Source: Batkoa obscura
Taxonomy: Eukaryota > Entomophthoromycota > Entomophthoromycetes > Entomophthorales > Batkoaceae
DNA: 64,000 nucleotides
Direction of reading: 5' to 3'
Assembly: GCA_030770535.1 (NCBI GenBank)
Contig: JASVEC010000011.1
Coordinates: forward strand, 806,001 to 870,000
The position numbers were made by a program, and so were the translations under genes. Within the stretch, counting starts at the first letter, position 1. Each line of letters starts with the position of its first letter. Positions 10,990-24,886 of the stretch are shown here, piece by piece. The notes beneath the pieces are model-generated. The model had not been told where the DNA came from and did no database searches. It was given only the letters and a program-made list of their open reading frames with translations.

Positions 10990-13659
10990 ATGGAAGATAA
11001 TAATGAACAAGAAGAACTTGAATTACAACAAGATAGAGATAATGAATTGAATGAAACTTCCTTTATAAAATTAAAAGAAATTGAATTATTTGGTTTAAAT
11101 TGTACAAGACAATTTTATGAACAGCAAAAAGGTTATGAAATCACAACACAATCAGAAGATAAATCCAAAATGGGTAATGATTTCTCTATCAATTGATAAA
11201 ACCTTGCGATATTAATTAGCCATAATTATATTTAGATACAAGAACAAGAATAAAAAGGACACCTTCATTTGAAGGTGATTTCTCCCAATTACCTTTTTAT
11301 TTAAGAGATCCAACGGTATCATATATTAAATTCAATGAAGAATTGGCAGAAGAGCCTGTAACAAGTAAATCTATTTTGGTCTTAGCAACGATATTGTTCT
11401 GATTTTTATTTTTTAATTTAAAAAAGGTGCCAAAAACGAAAGGAGAGATTTAAATAACAATAATAACAACAACAATAATGAGGGTAATAGAAACCATGAT
11501 ATAAGCAACTCTATTGCTGATCTAGGTAATTAAATTTAAAATAGGTTAACGATCAATAACATTTCAATTTCAAATTTATAGCTTTAAATGATGAAAAGCG
11601 GTATCCAACCAGAAAGCGAAATGAACAATCGTTACATCCCTATACCAGAATCAACTGGATAGATAAAAGAACGGAACTACCTCCAACAGTAGATAAAAGA
11701 TATTTAAAAGAAGTATTACATGGTGGATCATTAAATAGAATTGATATTATACCTAATAAACCAGAAGATAATAACTTTATGAGAAATGAATTTTTGAGTT
11801 CAGATGAAGATGAAGATTACAATGGTAGTGGTAAATCAAGCATCGTTGATAATGATGAGGGTGAAACGGAGGTTGATGATGTGGATTTGACAGAGTTGGT
11901 GGATCGGTTTGAGGTTGGAAGTAGTAGGAATGTTAATAAGGAAAGGAGAAAAAGAAAGAATGTGGAGAAAAGAAAAACAAAGCTAATTAATAGTGATAAT
12001 AACAAAGATAATGATAATTCGGATAATGAATCAATTATAAATTTTAAAACTATAAATAAAAGAGTAGTTGTTGACTCGGATAATGAAAATGAAGATAATA
12101 ACGTTAGCTTAAACAGAGGTAATTTAATTAGTATAATAATAGTTATAAATAATAAATAATACAACAATTTAGATACAATATATAAAAATAACAGTATTCG
12201 AGGGAAACGAAAACTAAATTTTTTAATTTATTATAATAAGAAATTTGAAGGAAAAGGAAGGGAAAAAATACCTTTATTTTTAAGGTTGTGTTATCGACAA
12301 TATCAAAAAAGAAAGGATTTAGGTTTAAAATTATATGATTATCCATGGAACAAATCGATTTATTTGGATAATTTTGTCAATTTAAGAAGTAAAAGATATA
12401 AATTTCATTTAAAAGAATATTATACTAAAAGAAATAAGTTCAATTTCAACAATAAAGATAAATTAAGTTATCGTAGTAATAGTGTTAGAGAAAAGGTGGT
12501 TAAAAGGGACAATGATATAAGAAGTAGTAAGAATAAAAAATTAAAAAAGGTCAAATGGAATATTTATTCCAAACAAGTTAAAGATCAAATACAAAATTTA
12601 GATTTAAAATATCAAATATTATATAAAAATCGAAAATCCAATCCAGATTTCTATTTTTATCATTTTAATGAAGACGGAATTAGTACCGTCAATGAGAACA
12701 CGCTTAAAGAAGATACAATAATAACAAATACAAAAGGATGGAATGGAATACAAAAACATCTATTTGAAAAAAGAGTATTAGAATATAAGCAAAAAGGCTA
12801 TCCAATTGAAAGTAAATATAATCAAATGATGGGGAAAAAAAGATTTAACAAATTAATTAATAATCAAAATTTTATTTATAATAGTAAAAAAGATATTGAA
12901 AAAGATATTGAAAAAGATATTGATAATCGAAGTATAGCTAGTAGTGGATGGGGTCTATTTTCATTAAAAATACCAAAGAAAAGTGGTCAACAATGTAAGA
13001 AATATTATTATAAAAAGTATCGTAATATATCAAAATATCAATTGAACACAAATGAAAAGGAATTAAATTTAAAAGCCAATTTTAACTTTTTAAAAGAAGT
13101 AAGTTTGTTTTTTACTTTTTTCATTTGGTTTTTTAATCGTTTTAATTAGACTTCTTCTATTATACGTTCTGTTTGGGATCAACCTATTTATAAAAACATA
13201 GATTATCATTTTACCGTTAATAAACAGAGTGAGGAAGCAAATAACAACGGACATATAATTGATATCTATAGCAATAATAATAATAATAATAATAAGATAG
13301 TTGATACATTTAATGATAATGCAATTGATCTTGATAATATAACTAATAGTAATAGAATTAAGCAACCAATATCAAATCAACCTAAAGAAACAAAGTTAAA
13401 GGTTTATGGACATAGAAATTATTTAAATAATAATAAGATTAATAAAAAGAAAGAAAAAGTTAATTTTATTATTAAAAAGTTAATTAATAATCAATATTAT
13501 AATATTGAGGATAATAATGATACGTATGATGGTGAGAATGTCAATATAGTTGATAATTATAACGATTATTTTTATGATGATGATGGTTATAAGAATAGTT
13601 CTAATAATAATAGGAATTATAAAAAGAGTTATACCAATAATAATTATAAAAGTGATTAC

Positions 13660-13690
<31 letters not shown>

Positions 13691-15157
13691 GTATCAAAAA
13701 TAGGATAAATAATCAAACTAATAAATTTAATAGATTTAAAGAGTTAAACATAATTTATAATGATAATCAAATTATCAAAGAAACAATAATGAATGATATT
13801 CAATTTAATACTAAATTACTAAATGATAAATTTAATAATCAATTTCAATTAAGTAGTCCAATGGACAGTTTTTATATGATTGTTAACGAATTGTTTGCCC
13901 AATTTGTTTGCGAGTTTAATAATCAAAATGACAGTATGGAGTTATATAATAGTAACAATAGTAGGATTCGAATATTTGAAAGAGAATATCAATTAGATTC
14001 GGAACTTAAATATGATTTTAAATGTTTAATTCAATACTTAATAAAGAAAGTGGCCATTAATATTAATATTAACAATAGTAGAGTAAATAAGGAAGAAGCC
14101 AAAGAAATAATTTATAATCTATTACAACTCTACCAATTTATTAAAAAAGTCGATCAATTAGATTTATGCAAATTAATTTATTTGGAAATGCAATTGTTAT
14201 TAGAGTTAATTAATAGAATACAAACTATACTATTAAATCAATTAATTAATAATGATTCATTGAATTTGAACTATATAGAATTAATTATAATTACTCAGTT
14301 TGTTATCATTAATTTTAGTATTAATTATATTAATCTAATTAAAGAAGATACAATTAATGATAAAATAATAGATCAATTAATTAAACCGATAAGTTATTTT
14401 ATAAGTTATAATATATTGTATATAATTTATAAAGATAATCAAAACCAATATAGTAGTAATAATGATAACAATAATAATCAAATTTATAAAATTAGTTTTA
14501 ATTATATTTTAAAATTAATGAATGAATTGGGATTATTAGATAAATTTAAAGTTGTGTTACTTAGACAAATTAATGAATTGATAATTTTAATTATATTAAA
14601 CAATAAGGATAACAATAATAGTAAGGATAATTCTTTTTTATTAGAATTCTATTTTAAATTGGTTTACTTTCTACTAAGTTCCATACCATCGAATCAATTC
14701 TATCAATATTCTGACTTTATTTGGTCATTCATAGAACCTATTTGGAATTCGTTGGAAGACTATCTGAATAATAATAATAATAATAAGATCAATAGCGTTA
14801 ATAGATTCAATATTGAAATACAACAAACAGTAGAGCAACAAATCAAAGAATACGAATTAAAAGTATTTTTAGTTATTAGGGAGTATTTATTGAGATGTCT
14901 AATTCTAATTCAAAAATGGGAACTTAAAATAAATGAAATTTTATTACATCAATTGTTTACAATTATTAATAAAGAACATAATCGTTGTTATAATGAGGAT
15001 GAGTTAATGGAGATTAAAAAAGAAGAAAAAAGAGGTTTAAACTTAATAATTTTAAATTACCATTTTGAAAATGAAGAGATTAATGTTAAGGAGATTGATT
15101 TATTTAAATTAAGTTTAACTGAAATTTATTTATTATTAGTGAATGAATATTTAATCA

Positions 15158-15202
<45 letters not shown>

Positions 15203-16609
15203 TAATTAACGAGGACAACAATAATTTCAATAGCTCAATAAATTATGATAATAAAATTAAGCAATTATTAACTAAATTATCATTTACAAAAAGAATGGAA
15301 TTAAAAGTATATAATTATCAACAATATCAAATTTATAAAAATCTAATTCAAATTAAATTAATTATTTTATTAAACTACCCAATGGAATCGATCAATAATA
15401 AACGTATTATTAATCAATTTAAATTATTATTTATTAATTTAATGCAATTAAATCATTTAGCCATTTTAATATTAATTAAATATTATTTAGTTTTAATAGT
15501 AACGATTTATTGGAAATTGAAAAAGGATAAGAGTAAAGATGATATGGAAGTAGATTATTTCGATTATTTACAAGATATTTTAAATTTAATATTTAATCGT
15601 TATAATAATGAAAATAATGAGTTATTATTAAGTCAAGCAATGGATTTATTATTAATATATTTACCAATTTTATTTTTAAATGATAAGAATATTACGATTG
15701 AGGAAACATTATTAAAATTGAATTTTAAAAAGGAATTCAAGTGTTTTGAAAATTATTTAAACAATATAATAGAAGATAATAATAATTCTAATAATATCAA
15801 TATTAACAAATATCAACAATTAAATTTAATATTAAATTTGTTAAAATTATTTACAGGTAATCTAATAACTTTATAATAATAATCAATAGAAATAACTAAT
15901 AATAATTAATTAATAGAATATTTTAACAAATTGTTGTCTCCATTTAATTCGAATTTAACTATCAAAATACAATGTAGTAATTTACTATTATTATTATTAA
16001 CTTATTTAGATCAATTTTGTAGAAATAACAACAATTTGAATCAAAATCAGGTTAAAAATAAATCAATGATATCAATAAATAATAGTAATAATAGTAATTT
16101 CAATGAATTTGAATTAAGTGAAGATACCGATGAAGAAGAGATTCTAAAGAAAATTTCATTAATTGAAAGTAGTTTTATTTTAAGAGAAAATAGTCATAGT
16201 AATGTGTTGAATAATAATAGTAATATGATAAATAATAGAAGTAGTGATAATGTATTGAGTAACAATAATAATAGTATAATGAATTTAAGTCGTCATGATA
16301 ACAGGGATAGTAGTCATAACAACAATAATAACATAACAGTGGAAGAACTAGAATTATTAAAAAAAATTCAAGATTATTTTCAATTTAATCAGTTAGAAGA
16401 TAAACTAATTCATAGTATTAAATATAATTTAATTAATGATAAAGAACATTTTAATAACAATAATAATAACAATTCATCACAATTATTAAATATTTGTTTT
16501 ATTAAATTATTTAAATTTAAATTTAAATTTAAGCAGATGGAATTGACCAAATTGTTCAATGTGATTGATTTGAATTCTTGGTTTATCACTGTTTTGGAGA
16601 ATAAAGCGA

Positions 16610-16687
<78 letters not shown>

Positions 16688-18998
16688 GTAAAGTAGATAT
16701 TCGTAATTTAAATAATCAATTAGTCAAAATTATTGAATTTTATCAATTACTGTTTGATGAAATTATACTAACTCAAAATTCAAAAATAGCAGTTTATAAT
16801 ATTGATTGTTTTTTATTGTTAATTGATTTAATTATTGGTAGTTGTATATTATTAGATAATGAGATGTGTTTTAAATTAATAAGGATGTATTTTATGTTAT
16901 GGGAACAAACAGTGGAAAGTGAAAATGTGAGATTGAGAGCAAAGATTGAGAAAGATATTTATTTTCAAATCATGTTTATTGTATCCGAGAAATATTGTAA
17001 TGAACAAGAAGAATATAACGAAACATTTAATATTGTACAGTTTTTAAATGGTAAGTATTTTTAATTTAAAAAAGTTACAATTAATGTTAATAATAATAAT
17101 AATTTTTTAATTTAAAGATTTATTTTTATGTTGGGGTAAACAACATGAAACAAAGAATTTAAATAATTTATTGGATAAAGAATCTTATATAAAAATTACT
17201 CAATTTTTATTAAAATTAACAAGTGGATTACAATGGGTTATTAAGGTAAATAATATCTCTAATATTTATCTATTTAATAATTAGAGTTTTAATATTTATT
17301 TAATTTTTTAGATGAATTATAATAATTTTATAAAATATACAACGAATAATAATAATACTATTTATAATATTATTGAAAGCGTCATTGTTCAAATGTTTAG
17401 TTTAATGGATTATTTATTAAATAAAGGAGTGGAATTTAATAAATTATTGGACCAAATCTTGGATATAATAGCTACATTTATTGTCAAAGAAGATGTTATT
17501 AAAATTGATGTTGGAAGGTAAATTTAAAATATCGTATTTTATTGTTAATGAATTACTAATATATATATATATATATTATTTATTTTTAAATTTAGAGTTT
17601 ATATTATTATTAATTCTATTTTAAATATCCATTTTAAAAGCTATCGATCGATATTAATAATCTTAGATTATTTTTATGAACATTTAAATTTATCTACTTT
17701 TATTAAACTAATGTTTAATAATAATAAATTGATAGTTAAAAATGTGTATGATAATATAAGGTAAAGCTATTATTATTACTTAATAAACATAATATCTTTT
17801 ATTAATAATTAATAACTATTAGGAATAAGAAAGAGCATGAGTTGAGAATGTATTATTATAAAAAAATTAGCTTGAACTTAAAACAAAATTTTTCATTGAT
17901 TAGCAATATAGTAAAAGAATTAAATATTAAATTACAATCAAATTGTAACTCTTTAATTCAATTTCAATTTTATATGTCCATTATTCAATTAGAACTAAAT
18001 TATTTTATTTTACCTTTAATACACTATTTTTTACAAATGGTAAGTTCAGAAGTTTTTTTTATCAATGTAAGTATTGATTTTTAAATGTTTATTTAGAAGT
18101 TTAATAAGGATAAAATAACAAAAGAGGATGTTATTGAATATACTCAATTATTAGTGAATTGGATTAAAATATTTTCTACGTATTATCAATACGACAAACA
18201 ATTTGGTAAGCTTTTTGTATATTTTATTAAAACATACATATTTATTTACTTTATTTTATTTTATTTTATTCTAGTTATAGAAAATTTAACTTGGTTTCAA
18301 CAGATGAACAATTTGATTAATATATTATTTCATATAATTCAATTATATTGGTTACAAATTATATTGAATTGTCAACAATTCATGATGGGATTACCGCTGA
18401 TTGAAGATGAGGAAAGCAATAATAATAATGAGAATGAATATAGTGATGAATATAATAATCCAATTACTTTCTATATTAATCAACTTCAATTATCATTAAA
18501 TGAATATAAGTTAGAATACCAATTAACCCAACAGAATCAAAATAATAGTGATTTTATAATAGTAATTACTTCTATTAATGAACGATATTCTTATATTGAA
18601 TTAATGGGATTATCAAAACAATTGTTATCCGAATTACTACCTGTATATAATCATTATTTAAGAAAAATTGACTTTTTTAATTCAAAAGTAAAGTTAAGTG
18701 TCATGAAGTTATTTAACCTTGGTTATGACTCGAGGGATCAAGACAATGAAAGTATTCCAACTATGTTTTTTATAATCAAATCAATTTATAAAGATAAAGA
18801 AGGGGGTATAAAGTTGAAGAAAGAGTTGATTGTAAGTTTTTATTAATTGTTTGATATTAGATAATTATTGATTCTTTTTATTTTTTTATTTAGGAATTTG
18901 TAAGAGTTAATTTCAATAATAAATTATTACTATTTTTAGATAATGAATTAAGGTTTTATTTTGAAGAAAAACCAATCATGGATACTTTCAATTGGTAA
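10990..18998 (+). CDS. Mms22/Mus7-like replication-repair scaffold
   Basis: A large gene of about fourteen exons. I read joins near 11170/11239, 11364/11429, 11524/11581, 12118/12171, 13098/13149, 15855/15918, 17050/17118, 17245/17312, 17518/17596, 17759/17821, 18040/18097, 18204/18274 and 18829/18894. The product is roughly 2,400 residues. The N-terminal part is acidic and Asn-rich and carries YPTRKRNEQSLHPYTRINW and, later, IPLFLRLCYRQYQKRKDLG. Both resemble conserved blocks of the fungal Mms22/Mus7 family. The C-terminal half is Leu/Ile-rich helical sequence as in Mms22. Mms22 pairs with Mms1 and the Rtt101/Cul4 ubiquitin ligase to rescue stalled forks. Several (AAT)n runs encode poly-Asn inserts. 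The start at 10990 is the first ATG that opens a long exon; an extra upstream exon is possible. Confidence 0.65.
15157..15201 (+). repeat. (AAT)n microsatellite encoding poly-Asn
   Basis: An uninterrupted AAT run inside the large Mms22-like exon gives about 14 Asn in a row. Being a triplet repeat, it changes length without changing frame. Confidence 0.9.
16611..16688 (+). repeat. (AAT)n microsatellite encoding poly-Asn, long
   Basis: About 26 codons of Asn interrupted by a single Ser codon, inside the exon at 15918-17050 of the Mms22-like gene. Likely length-polymorphic. Confidence 0.9.
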
Positions 18999-19352
18999 CT
19001 ATTGAATTTCATTTGCTTGAAATTGATTTATTTTAATAAAGTTAAAGTATTATTTATTATTATTATTCGTTATTACTATTATCCACTTTCCTTCCTATTA
19101 GTATAATAAAAAGTCCACATTAACTAATAACAAATTAATTTATTACCACTTTATAGTCTAAAAGAACAAATCAACATTATCTAATTTCCTTTTAATTTTA
19201 TTGGTTGAAATTGAAAATTTATAAGCATTTATTTCGCAATCACCCATTTCTAAAAAAATAAAACTCATTTATTCTATTTTTATACAATTCTTAACTTCAT
19301 ACACCTTATAAACAAAATAAAAATAAAAATAAAATAAAAATAAAAATAAAAA
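18999..19352. promoter_or_regulatory. spacer and probable promoter/5' UTR of the RCY1-like gene
   Basis: Short intergenic region between two plus-strand genes. The last ~35 bases are an A-rich AAAAT repeat running into the start codon (AAAAATGG), which looks like an unstructured 5' leader. Confidence 0.45.
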
Positions 19353-22300
19353 ATGGATGGTTTATATGATACCACAGCTCAATGGGGAGAATTGGTAAGT
19401 CCTGAAAGTATTGAAAGTAAAGAGAATGAAGAAAATCAAGAACCATGGGGTGAATTCAGTGAAGAAACTATCCCTGACACCGAAGTTTTAGAAGAAAAAG
19501 TACAAGAAAAAGTACAAGAAAAAGTGGAATTCACAATTCAAAAAGAGAATCAACTTGATGAAGATATTAGTTATAATAATATTGATACTAAAAATGAATA
19601 TACAAATTTTAGTGAAATTAGATTTGATAATACAGAAGATAATAAGGGATTTCAAGTAGATCCTTGGTTCAGTGGAGAGAGTAAAGTAGTAGCTGAGGAA
19701 AAAATTGAGACAAGGAATGATTATAAGTGGGAAGTGGACGAAAAAGAGAAATCAATCAGGGACTATAATAATAATAAGAAAGAAAGCAACAAAGAGAAAT
19801 ATAAAGTTAATGACAAAGAGATTTCAGTTAAGGAAGTTCAACAAGTTTTATCTGAAGAAATCCAACCAGAAGCAATCAAAAAGAAAGGAGTTGGTTTAAT
19901 TAATTTTAATAATCTATTAAATTTTCGATTAAAAAGAGATGTTAACAGCGGTGAGAATAAGAGCAAAAATCTGAATTTCAATAAAAATTTGAAAATTCAA
20001 CAAAAGGAAATAGTGGTCAAAAATATATTAGATTTACCACATGAAGTATTAATGAAAGTATTTCAATTGTGTTCTGTACAGAGTTTATTAAGATTAAAAC
20101 AAGTCAATAGAAGGTTTATGTATTTTATTCAATTGGATGCGACATGGGCTATTCGATTAAAATGGATGGAGTTTTCTAAAATTGATTGGGGATTAGGTAA
20201 GTGATATTTTAATATAATTATAATTATAATTATTCTTAATTTATATTTTGAATATTAATTTAGATAATAATTTTAATGAGTTGAATTGTGAACAAATCTT
20301 AAAATGTATTTGGTTAAACAAAAAAAAAGAATATTTACAATTTGAAAGAATTGAAAATCAAGAATTAGAATTATTTAATCAAAAAGATTTGGCTCAAATT
20401 TCTAATCAATTATATCAATTAATTCAGTTTTCAAAGGCAATGATTATAGATAATTGGTATATTGTAAGTAATTTTATTGTTATATTTTATTATAATGTGA
20501 ATATTGTTTATATATTAATATTTTTCCATCTATTTTTAGTTCCATCATAATTTATTAATAATGAAAGAATATTATGAAGCTAGTTTATTAAATAATTTAA
20601 ATTTAGCTTATTCTGAAATGGATATGGAAGAATTGAAAGTAAGTTATTAAATTTATAATAATATAATAATAATGCAATGTTATTATTGTGTTATAATAAT
20701 ATATAATATTTATTTATTTCTTTTTATTAGATACAATGTTTAGCATTACAAGGGTTACAAGGAAATAATTTAGGCATTAAATGGTTAGTCGAACAAAATC
20801 CGATATTTATATTTCATGATTATAAATCACCAGAAACTTTAGAGTAAGTTTATATATATATATATTACTAATAATATCAAAACTAATAATTTTATTAAAT
20901 TTTATTATTTTATTATAAAACAATAGTGATTTAGATTTAATATATGATATGATGATAGATTTTTATCAAAAAATACAAGAGCAAATCTTATTAGAAAATG
21001 ATTTGTTAATTAAAATATTTAAAGATTCAAAAGAAGGTAATACGGTATTTATTGAACAGTTATTTAGAGATTGTGTAAGTTTAATTTATAATAATAATAA
21101 ATAATAATAAATAATAATAAATAAATAATAAATAAATAATAAATAATAATAAATAATAATAAATTATTTTATATTAGATATCCGGTTTTTTAATTCCTAT
21201 ATTAAGTGTAGCAGAAGAACAAAGTGATATGTTACCTTCAATCTATGGAAAAATATTAGTAAAAAGCTTTTTATTAGGACAAGAATATATATTAAAATTA
21301 GATATACCAATGGATTTACATCGAGTTGAATTAAGCTATTATTATTTATATCGACCCCAATTAGATATATTTGTTAAAAATGAAATGTTATATTTAGATT
21401 TAAATTATTCAACATTATGTAAAAATTTTTTATTTCAAATGTTTGGTAATGAAGAAATTGAACAATTAAAAGCAAAAAGTAACAATTTAAAATCCAAATT
21501 AAGTTTATTTGATACCAAGTTTTTTTTAAATCAAAAAAATATATTATTAGATTCAATGACTAAAGCATTTAAATCAAATTCATTTAATAATAATAATAAT
21601 AATAGTAATAGTGATATGTATTTTAATAATGATAATAATGAAAATAAGGAATTTAATTTTAGTGAATTTATATCAATTAAATTAATTCAACAATTAATAT
21701 TAATGAATGAAGAATCATTACAACGTATTATTATATTTGAATGGTTTGATAAATTAGGACATTGGAATGGAATATTAAAGAATCATATGGAATTCATATT
21801 TCATAAATTAATTCATTATATAAATGAAGAACATTTATTTTATAGTTTTGAATTTATATTTAAACAATTAAGAAAACATCAATCTAATCAATATCAAACA
21901 TTAAAAGGTGGAGAATTAGTATTACCAGTTTTATCATTTTTTACATTAATATTACAAGTAGATTATTTAATGGAATTAATTGATAATTATTATATTAACA
22001 ATTTTATTAAATTCAAATTAATTGATAAAAATGACTTTTTAAATTCATGTAATATAATTAAAAAAAAGTTTGAAACAAAAATGGATGAAATTATTGCTAA
22101 TGGCTTAGACTTATCAATACAAACATTAATGTTACATGTCGATTATTTATTAAAATATTATCAAACAACATTAGATTTTAAACCACAATCTCAACTTAAT
22201 AATTTAAAGCCAAGTAAAGCATGTCAAGAAGTTATTAATTGTTTAATTCATCATGTGACTAAAGTTAAACAACAAAAAATTGATATTAAAATATTAAATG

Positions 22301-22647
22301 TATTTTATAATGAAATAGCATTAAGATTATTTCATGATTTAATTAAACATATTAAGAAATTTACAATTAATCAATATGGAGGGTATCAATTATTATCAGA
22401 TTTATCAGCTTATTTTTCATGGATATTAACATTAGAATTAAATGAAATTATGAATCATTATCAAGCTTTAAAAGAAGTAGCTAATATTTATTTAATGGAC
22501 TCAGAAGATTTAAAAATATTAATTCAAGATCAAGAAAGATTTTTAGGTATTTTTCATTTAGAAGAATTATTGGAATTTGTTCAAAGAAGAGAAGATTATA
22601 AAAAAATTCAAAAAAAAATTGAAATTGAAGGTTGTTCTCTTATGTAA
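19353..22647 (+). CDS. RCY1: recyclin-1/Pof6-like F-box protein with CAAX box
   Basis: Six exons (19353-20196, 20264-20463, 20540-20638, 20731-20843, 20927-21074, 21178-22647), all in phase, give 957 residues. After a ~220-residue acidic, disordered N-terminus there is an F-box (LDLPHEVLMKVFQLCSVQSL, about residues 228-270). The rest is a Sec10-like helical domain, with SFFTLILQVDYLMELIDNYY and VFYNEIALRLFHDLIKHIKK as clear landmarks. The last four residues are CSLM, a CAAX box predicted to be farnesylated (X = Met). F-box, Sec10-like region and CAAX are the exact layout of yeast Rcy1 and fission yeast Pof6, which bind Skp1 and act in endosome recycling and secretion at growth sites. Confidence 0.9.
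21093..21166 (+). repeat. AATAAAT-type microsatellite in the last RCY1 intron
   Basis: Irregular AAT/AAAT repeats fill most of the last intron of the RCY1-like gene. Confidence 0.8.
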
Positions 22648-22948
22648 ATCATAAGATATATAATAAATATATAATAAATATATAATAAATATATAATAAA
22701 TAAAATATAAATGAATAAAAATATAAATTAATAAAATTTATAATTTTATAATTTTTAGTTTATTTTTTATTTTAAATCTTTTTTAATATTTTATTAATAG
22801 AAATAAATAAATTCGTTGAATAAGAAGAGAGTAAGAGAGTAAATGATCTTAAAATAAGTAATTTACATTCTACTTTTAATCATATTTAATATATATTAAT
22901 CTAATCTAATTTAAGTTTCTAACTCAAATATTATTAATACTATTTTAA
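22648..22948. terminator. convergent 3' region between RCY1-like and ERG3 genes
   Basis: Both neighbours end here. Right after the RCY1 stop a short ATATAATAAAT repeat supplies several poly(A)-signal-like AATAAA motifs. Confidence 0.4.
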
Positions 22949-23794
22949 TTAACTATGAATTTCTTTTTCATTAAATTTAACATCATGACGTAAATCATGA
23001 TCCATCAATTCAAGTGGACACTTTTTATAAGAATTAAAAAGCTTATCCCAAATTGTAAAATATTGACCATAATTAACATTAAAATATAAATGATGCATTG
23101 TATGATTCGAAGTAGAATTAATAATCTCACCATCATTAAAATAAGCCCCATCATGAATTAACACAGTCCATAAGTTAACTATTATAAAAAAACCAATATA
23201 TAAATACTTATGAAAGGGAAAGATAAATACAAATAAATGATAAGGAATAGATTGTAAATAACCATCTAAAAAGTGAAAAGCATGAGAAGCATAAGGAGTT
23301 GGTACTAAGATTTGATGATGTAATTTATGAAGTGATTTATAAACTTTAGGATGATGTAATCCACGATGAATCCAATATATAAAGAAATCAGTGAAAAAAA
23401 GAAACATAAAAATAGATAGAAATAAATAACTTAATGAATAATCACAATATCGAATATATAATAAAGAATACCCATTAACTTGTAATTGAAAGAATGGAGC
23501 AGTTAATAAAGACATTGGAATTATTGCTTCAATAGAATATTGAATTTCTAATTCAATTTGATTAGGAAGATACTTTGGATGAAGTTTTAATCGTTTATCA
23601 AATAGAAAGTAATAGCTTAAGGTAGCAGTAATGAAATAAAATAAAAATCCAAAGACAGTTGTAATGATACTTAATGAAATATATTGTCGAAGTAAGTTTT
23701 CAGGTGGTAAATAAGCAAAGTGGAAACGTATAGCTAAATTTTGATATACATTGTTTAATAACCATTTATCACTGAGGTTGAGTATTATATCCAT
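22949..23794 (-). CDS. ERG3: sterol C5-desaturase (Erg3 type)
   Basis: One uninterrupted exon of 281 residues. Several hydrophobic helices (~40-65, ~110-142, ~185-212) surround the three His clusters of the membrane di-iron fatty acid hydroxylase superfamily: HRGLHH (143-148), HKLHH (156-160) and HTMHH (231-235). The block VPTPYASHAFHFLDGYLQS is typical of Erg3 rather than Erg25. The enzyme puts the C5-C6 double bond into episterol-type sterols in the ER, using O2 and cytochrome b5 electrons. Yeast Erg3 is about 365 residues; this copy is shorter at the N-terminus, perhaps because of a compact form or a missed upstream exon. The region above the start is a TTTATTTTGA repeat, a plausible 5' leader. 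Confidence 0.9.
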   Translation of the reverse strand: MDIILNLSDKWLLNNVYQNLAIRFHFAYLPPENLLRQYISLSIITTVFGFLFYFITATLSYYFLFDKRLKLHPKYLPNQIELEIQYSIEAIIPMSLLTAPFFQLQVNGYSLLYIRYCDYSLSYLFLSIFMFLFFTDFFIYWIHRGLHHPKVYKSLHKLHHQILVPTPYASHAFHFLDGYLQSIPYHLFVFIFPFHKYLYIGFFIIVNLWTVLIHDGAYFNDGEIINSTSNHTMHHLYFNVNYGQYFTIWDKLFNSYKKCPLELMDHDLRHDVKFNEKEIHS

Positions 23795-24591
23795 ATTGTA
23801 TTAGTTTTGATTTATTTATTTTTGATTTATTTTACTTTGATTTATTTTATTTTGATTTATTTTATTTTGATTTATTTTATTTTATTTTATTTTATTTTAC
23901 AATTTGTATAACTTAATTTAGAGTATTTATACTTTTATGAGTTACTGAGTAATAGACTATCCCCTAGTTTTCTATTCTTTTTGAGAGATGTTATTTGTAT
24001 ATTTTTAAACTTGAATTGCCCCTTAAATTTGAGTTTTGAAATTTTTCATCTTTTTTTTTATTTATCTTCTTTTATTATTAAACTTTAATTAAAACTTAAT
24101 GATCCCTAAATTTTTAATTTATATGGTGTGTTTACTATTGTCAATAAGTAAAGTGGCGATAGTTTGTTTAATAAACAATCTTTTTAATAATAAGATTCTT
24201 TAATTATTTTATGTTAACTATATTTGAAAAGCAATTAAAATATTTTGTATATTTCTACTCCATAAATTAATAATTCATTTCTAATTACCCCCTTATTTCA
24301 AAAAACTCCACCTTTCTTTCCCCAATCTCCATTTTTTGGTCAACTTTTTTAATGCATAATATCTATTAACTTAATTTATCTAGATTTTTGTGTTTTATAA
24401 ATTCTTTGAAATATTAGAATTATATATTAAATGAAGAATATTAATATTACGATTTATTATTACGTAGCTTACTATTTATTGGAATTATTACGATTTATCA
24501 AAGATTGTAGATAAATGATGGAAGTGACTGCTTATTACGATTCAATTTATCAGCTAGATTAATAAGTTTCTATTTTTAATAATATTATTAA
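23795..24591. other. ERG3 upstream region and gene-free sequence
   Basis: The first ~110 bases are a tandem TTTATTTTGATTTATTTTA-type repeat next to the ERG3 start. The remainder is AT-rich and without exon-like segments. Confidence 0.5.
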
Positions 24592-24752
24592 TACCTTTTG
24601 GAAAAATGTATAAATTTCGATGAATATGCAATTGCAAACAAAAATTATAAAAAACTAAATAAAATAATATAGATATTTGGAAAATGTTATTTAGTTAATT
24701 GCTTGTAATTGCAAAATCATCGGAGTTTTTGTACATTTTTCCAAAGGGTGTA
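24592..24752. mobile_element. ~160 bp TA-flanked MITE, family C
   Basis: The left edge TACCTTTTGGAAAAATGTA and the right edge, read in reverse complement as TACACCCTTTGGAAAAATGT, form imperfect inverted repeats that extend about 60 bases inward, through CGATGA and GCAATT, to TTATTTAGTT. The edge TA fits a Tc1/mariner-type target. No coding content. I saw no second copy of this family in the window. Confidence 0.75.
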
Positions 24753-24785
24753 AATCCAAAATAATAAAATTCATTTTATTTAACA

Positions 24786-24886
24786 TATGGGGGTGTTTTT
24801 TTTGGTTTCATTACTCTTTTTATTTAAGCGTTATTTAAATGGAAAAACTGCTAGTAAAATTTTTAAACAAAAAATATATCCATATA
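24786..24886 (+). mobile_element. ~100 bp TA-type MITE, family A, copy 2
   Basis: Begins TATGGGGGTGTTTTTTTTGG and ends ATATATCCATATA. Core AAGCGTTATTTAAATGG is partly decayed. Confidence 0.85.

Noticed and set aside
13480-13716. Long Ile-rich frame on the minus strand
   Set aside because: Antisense of AAT/GAT repeats in the Mms22-like exon; a mirror of poly-Asn coding.
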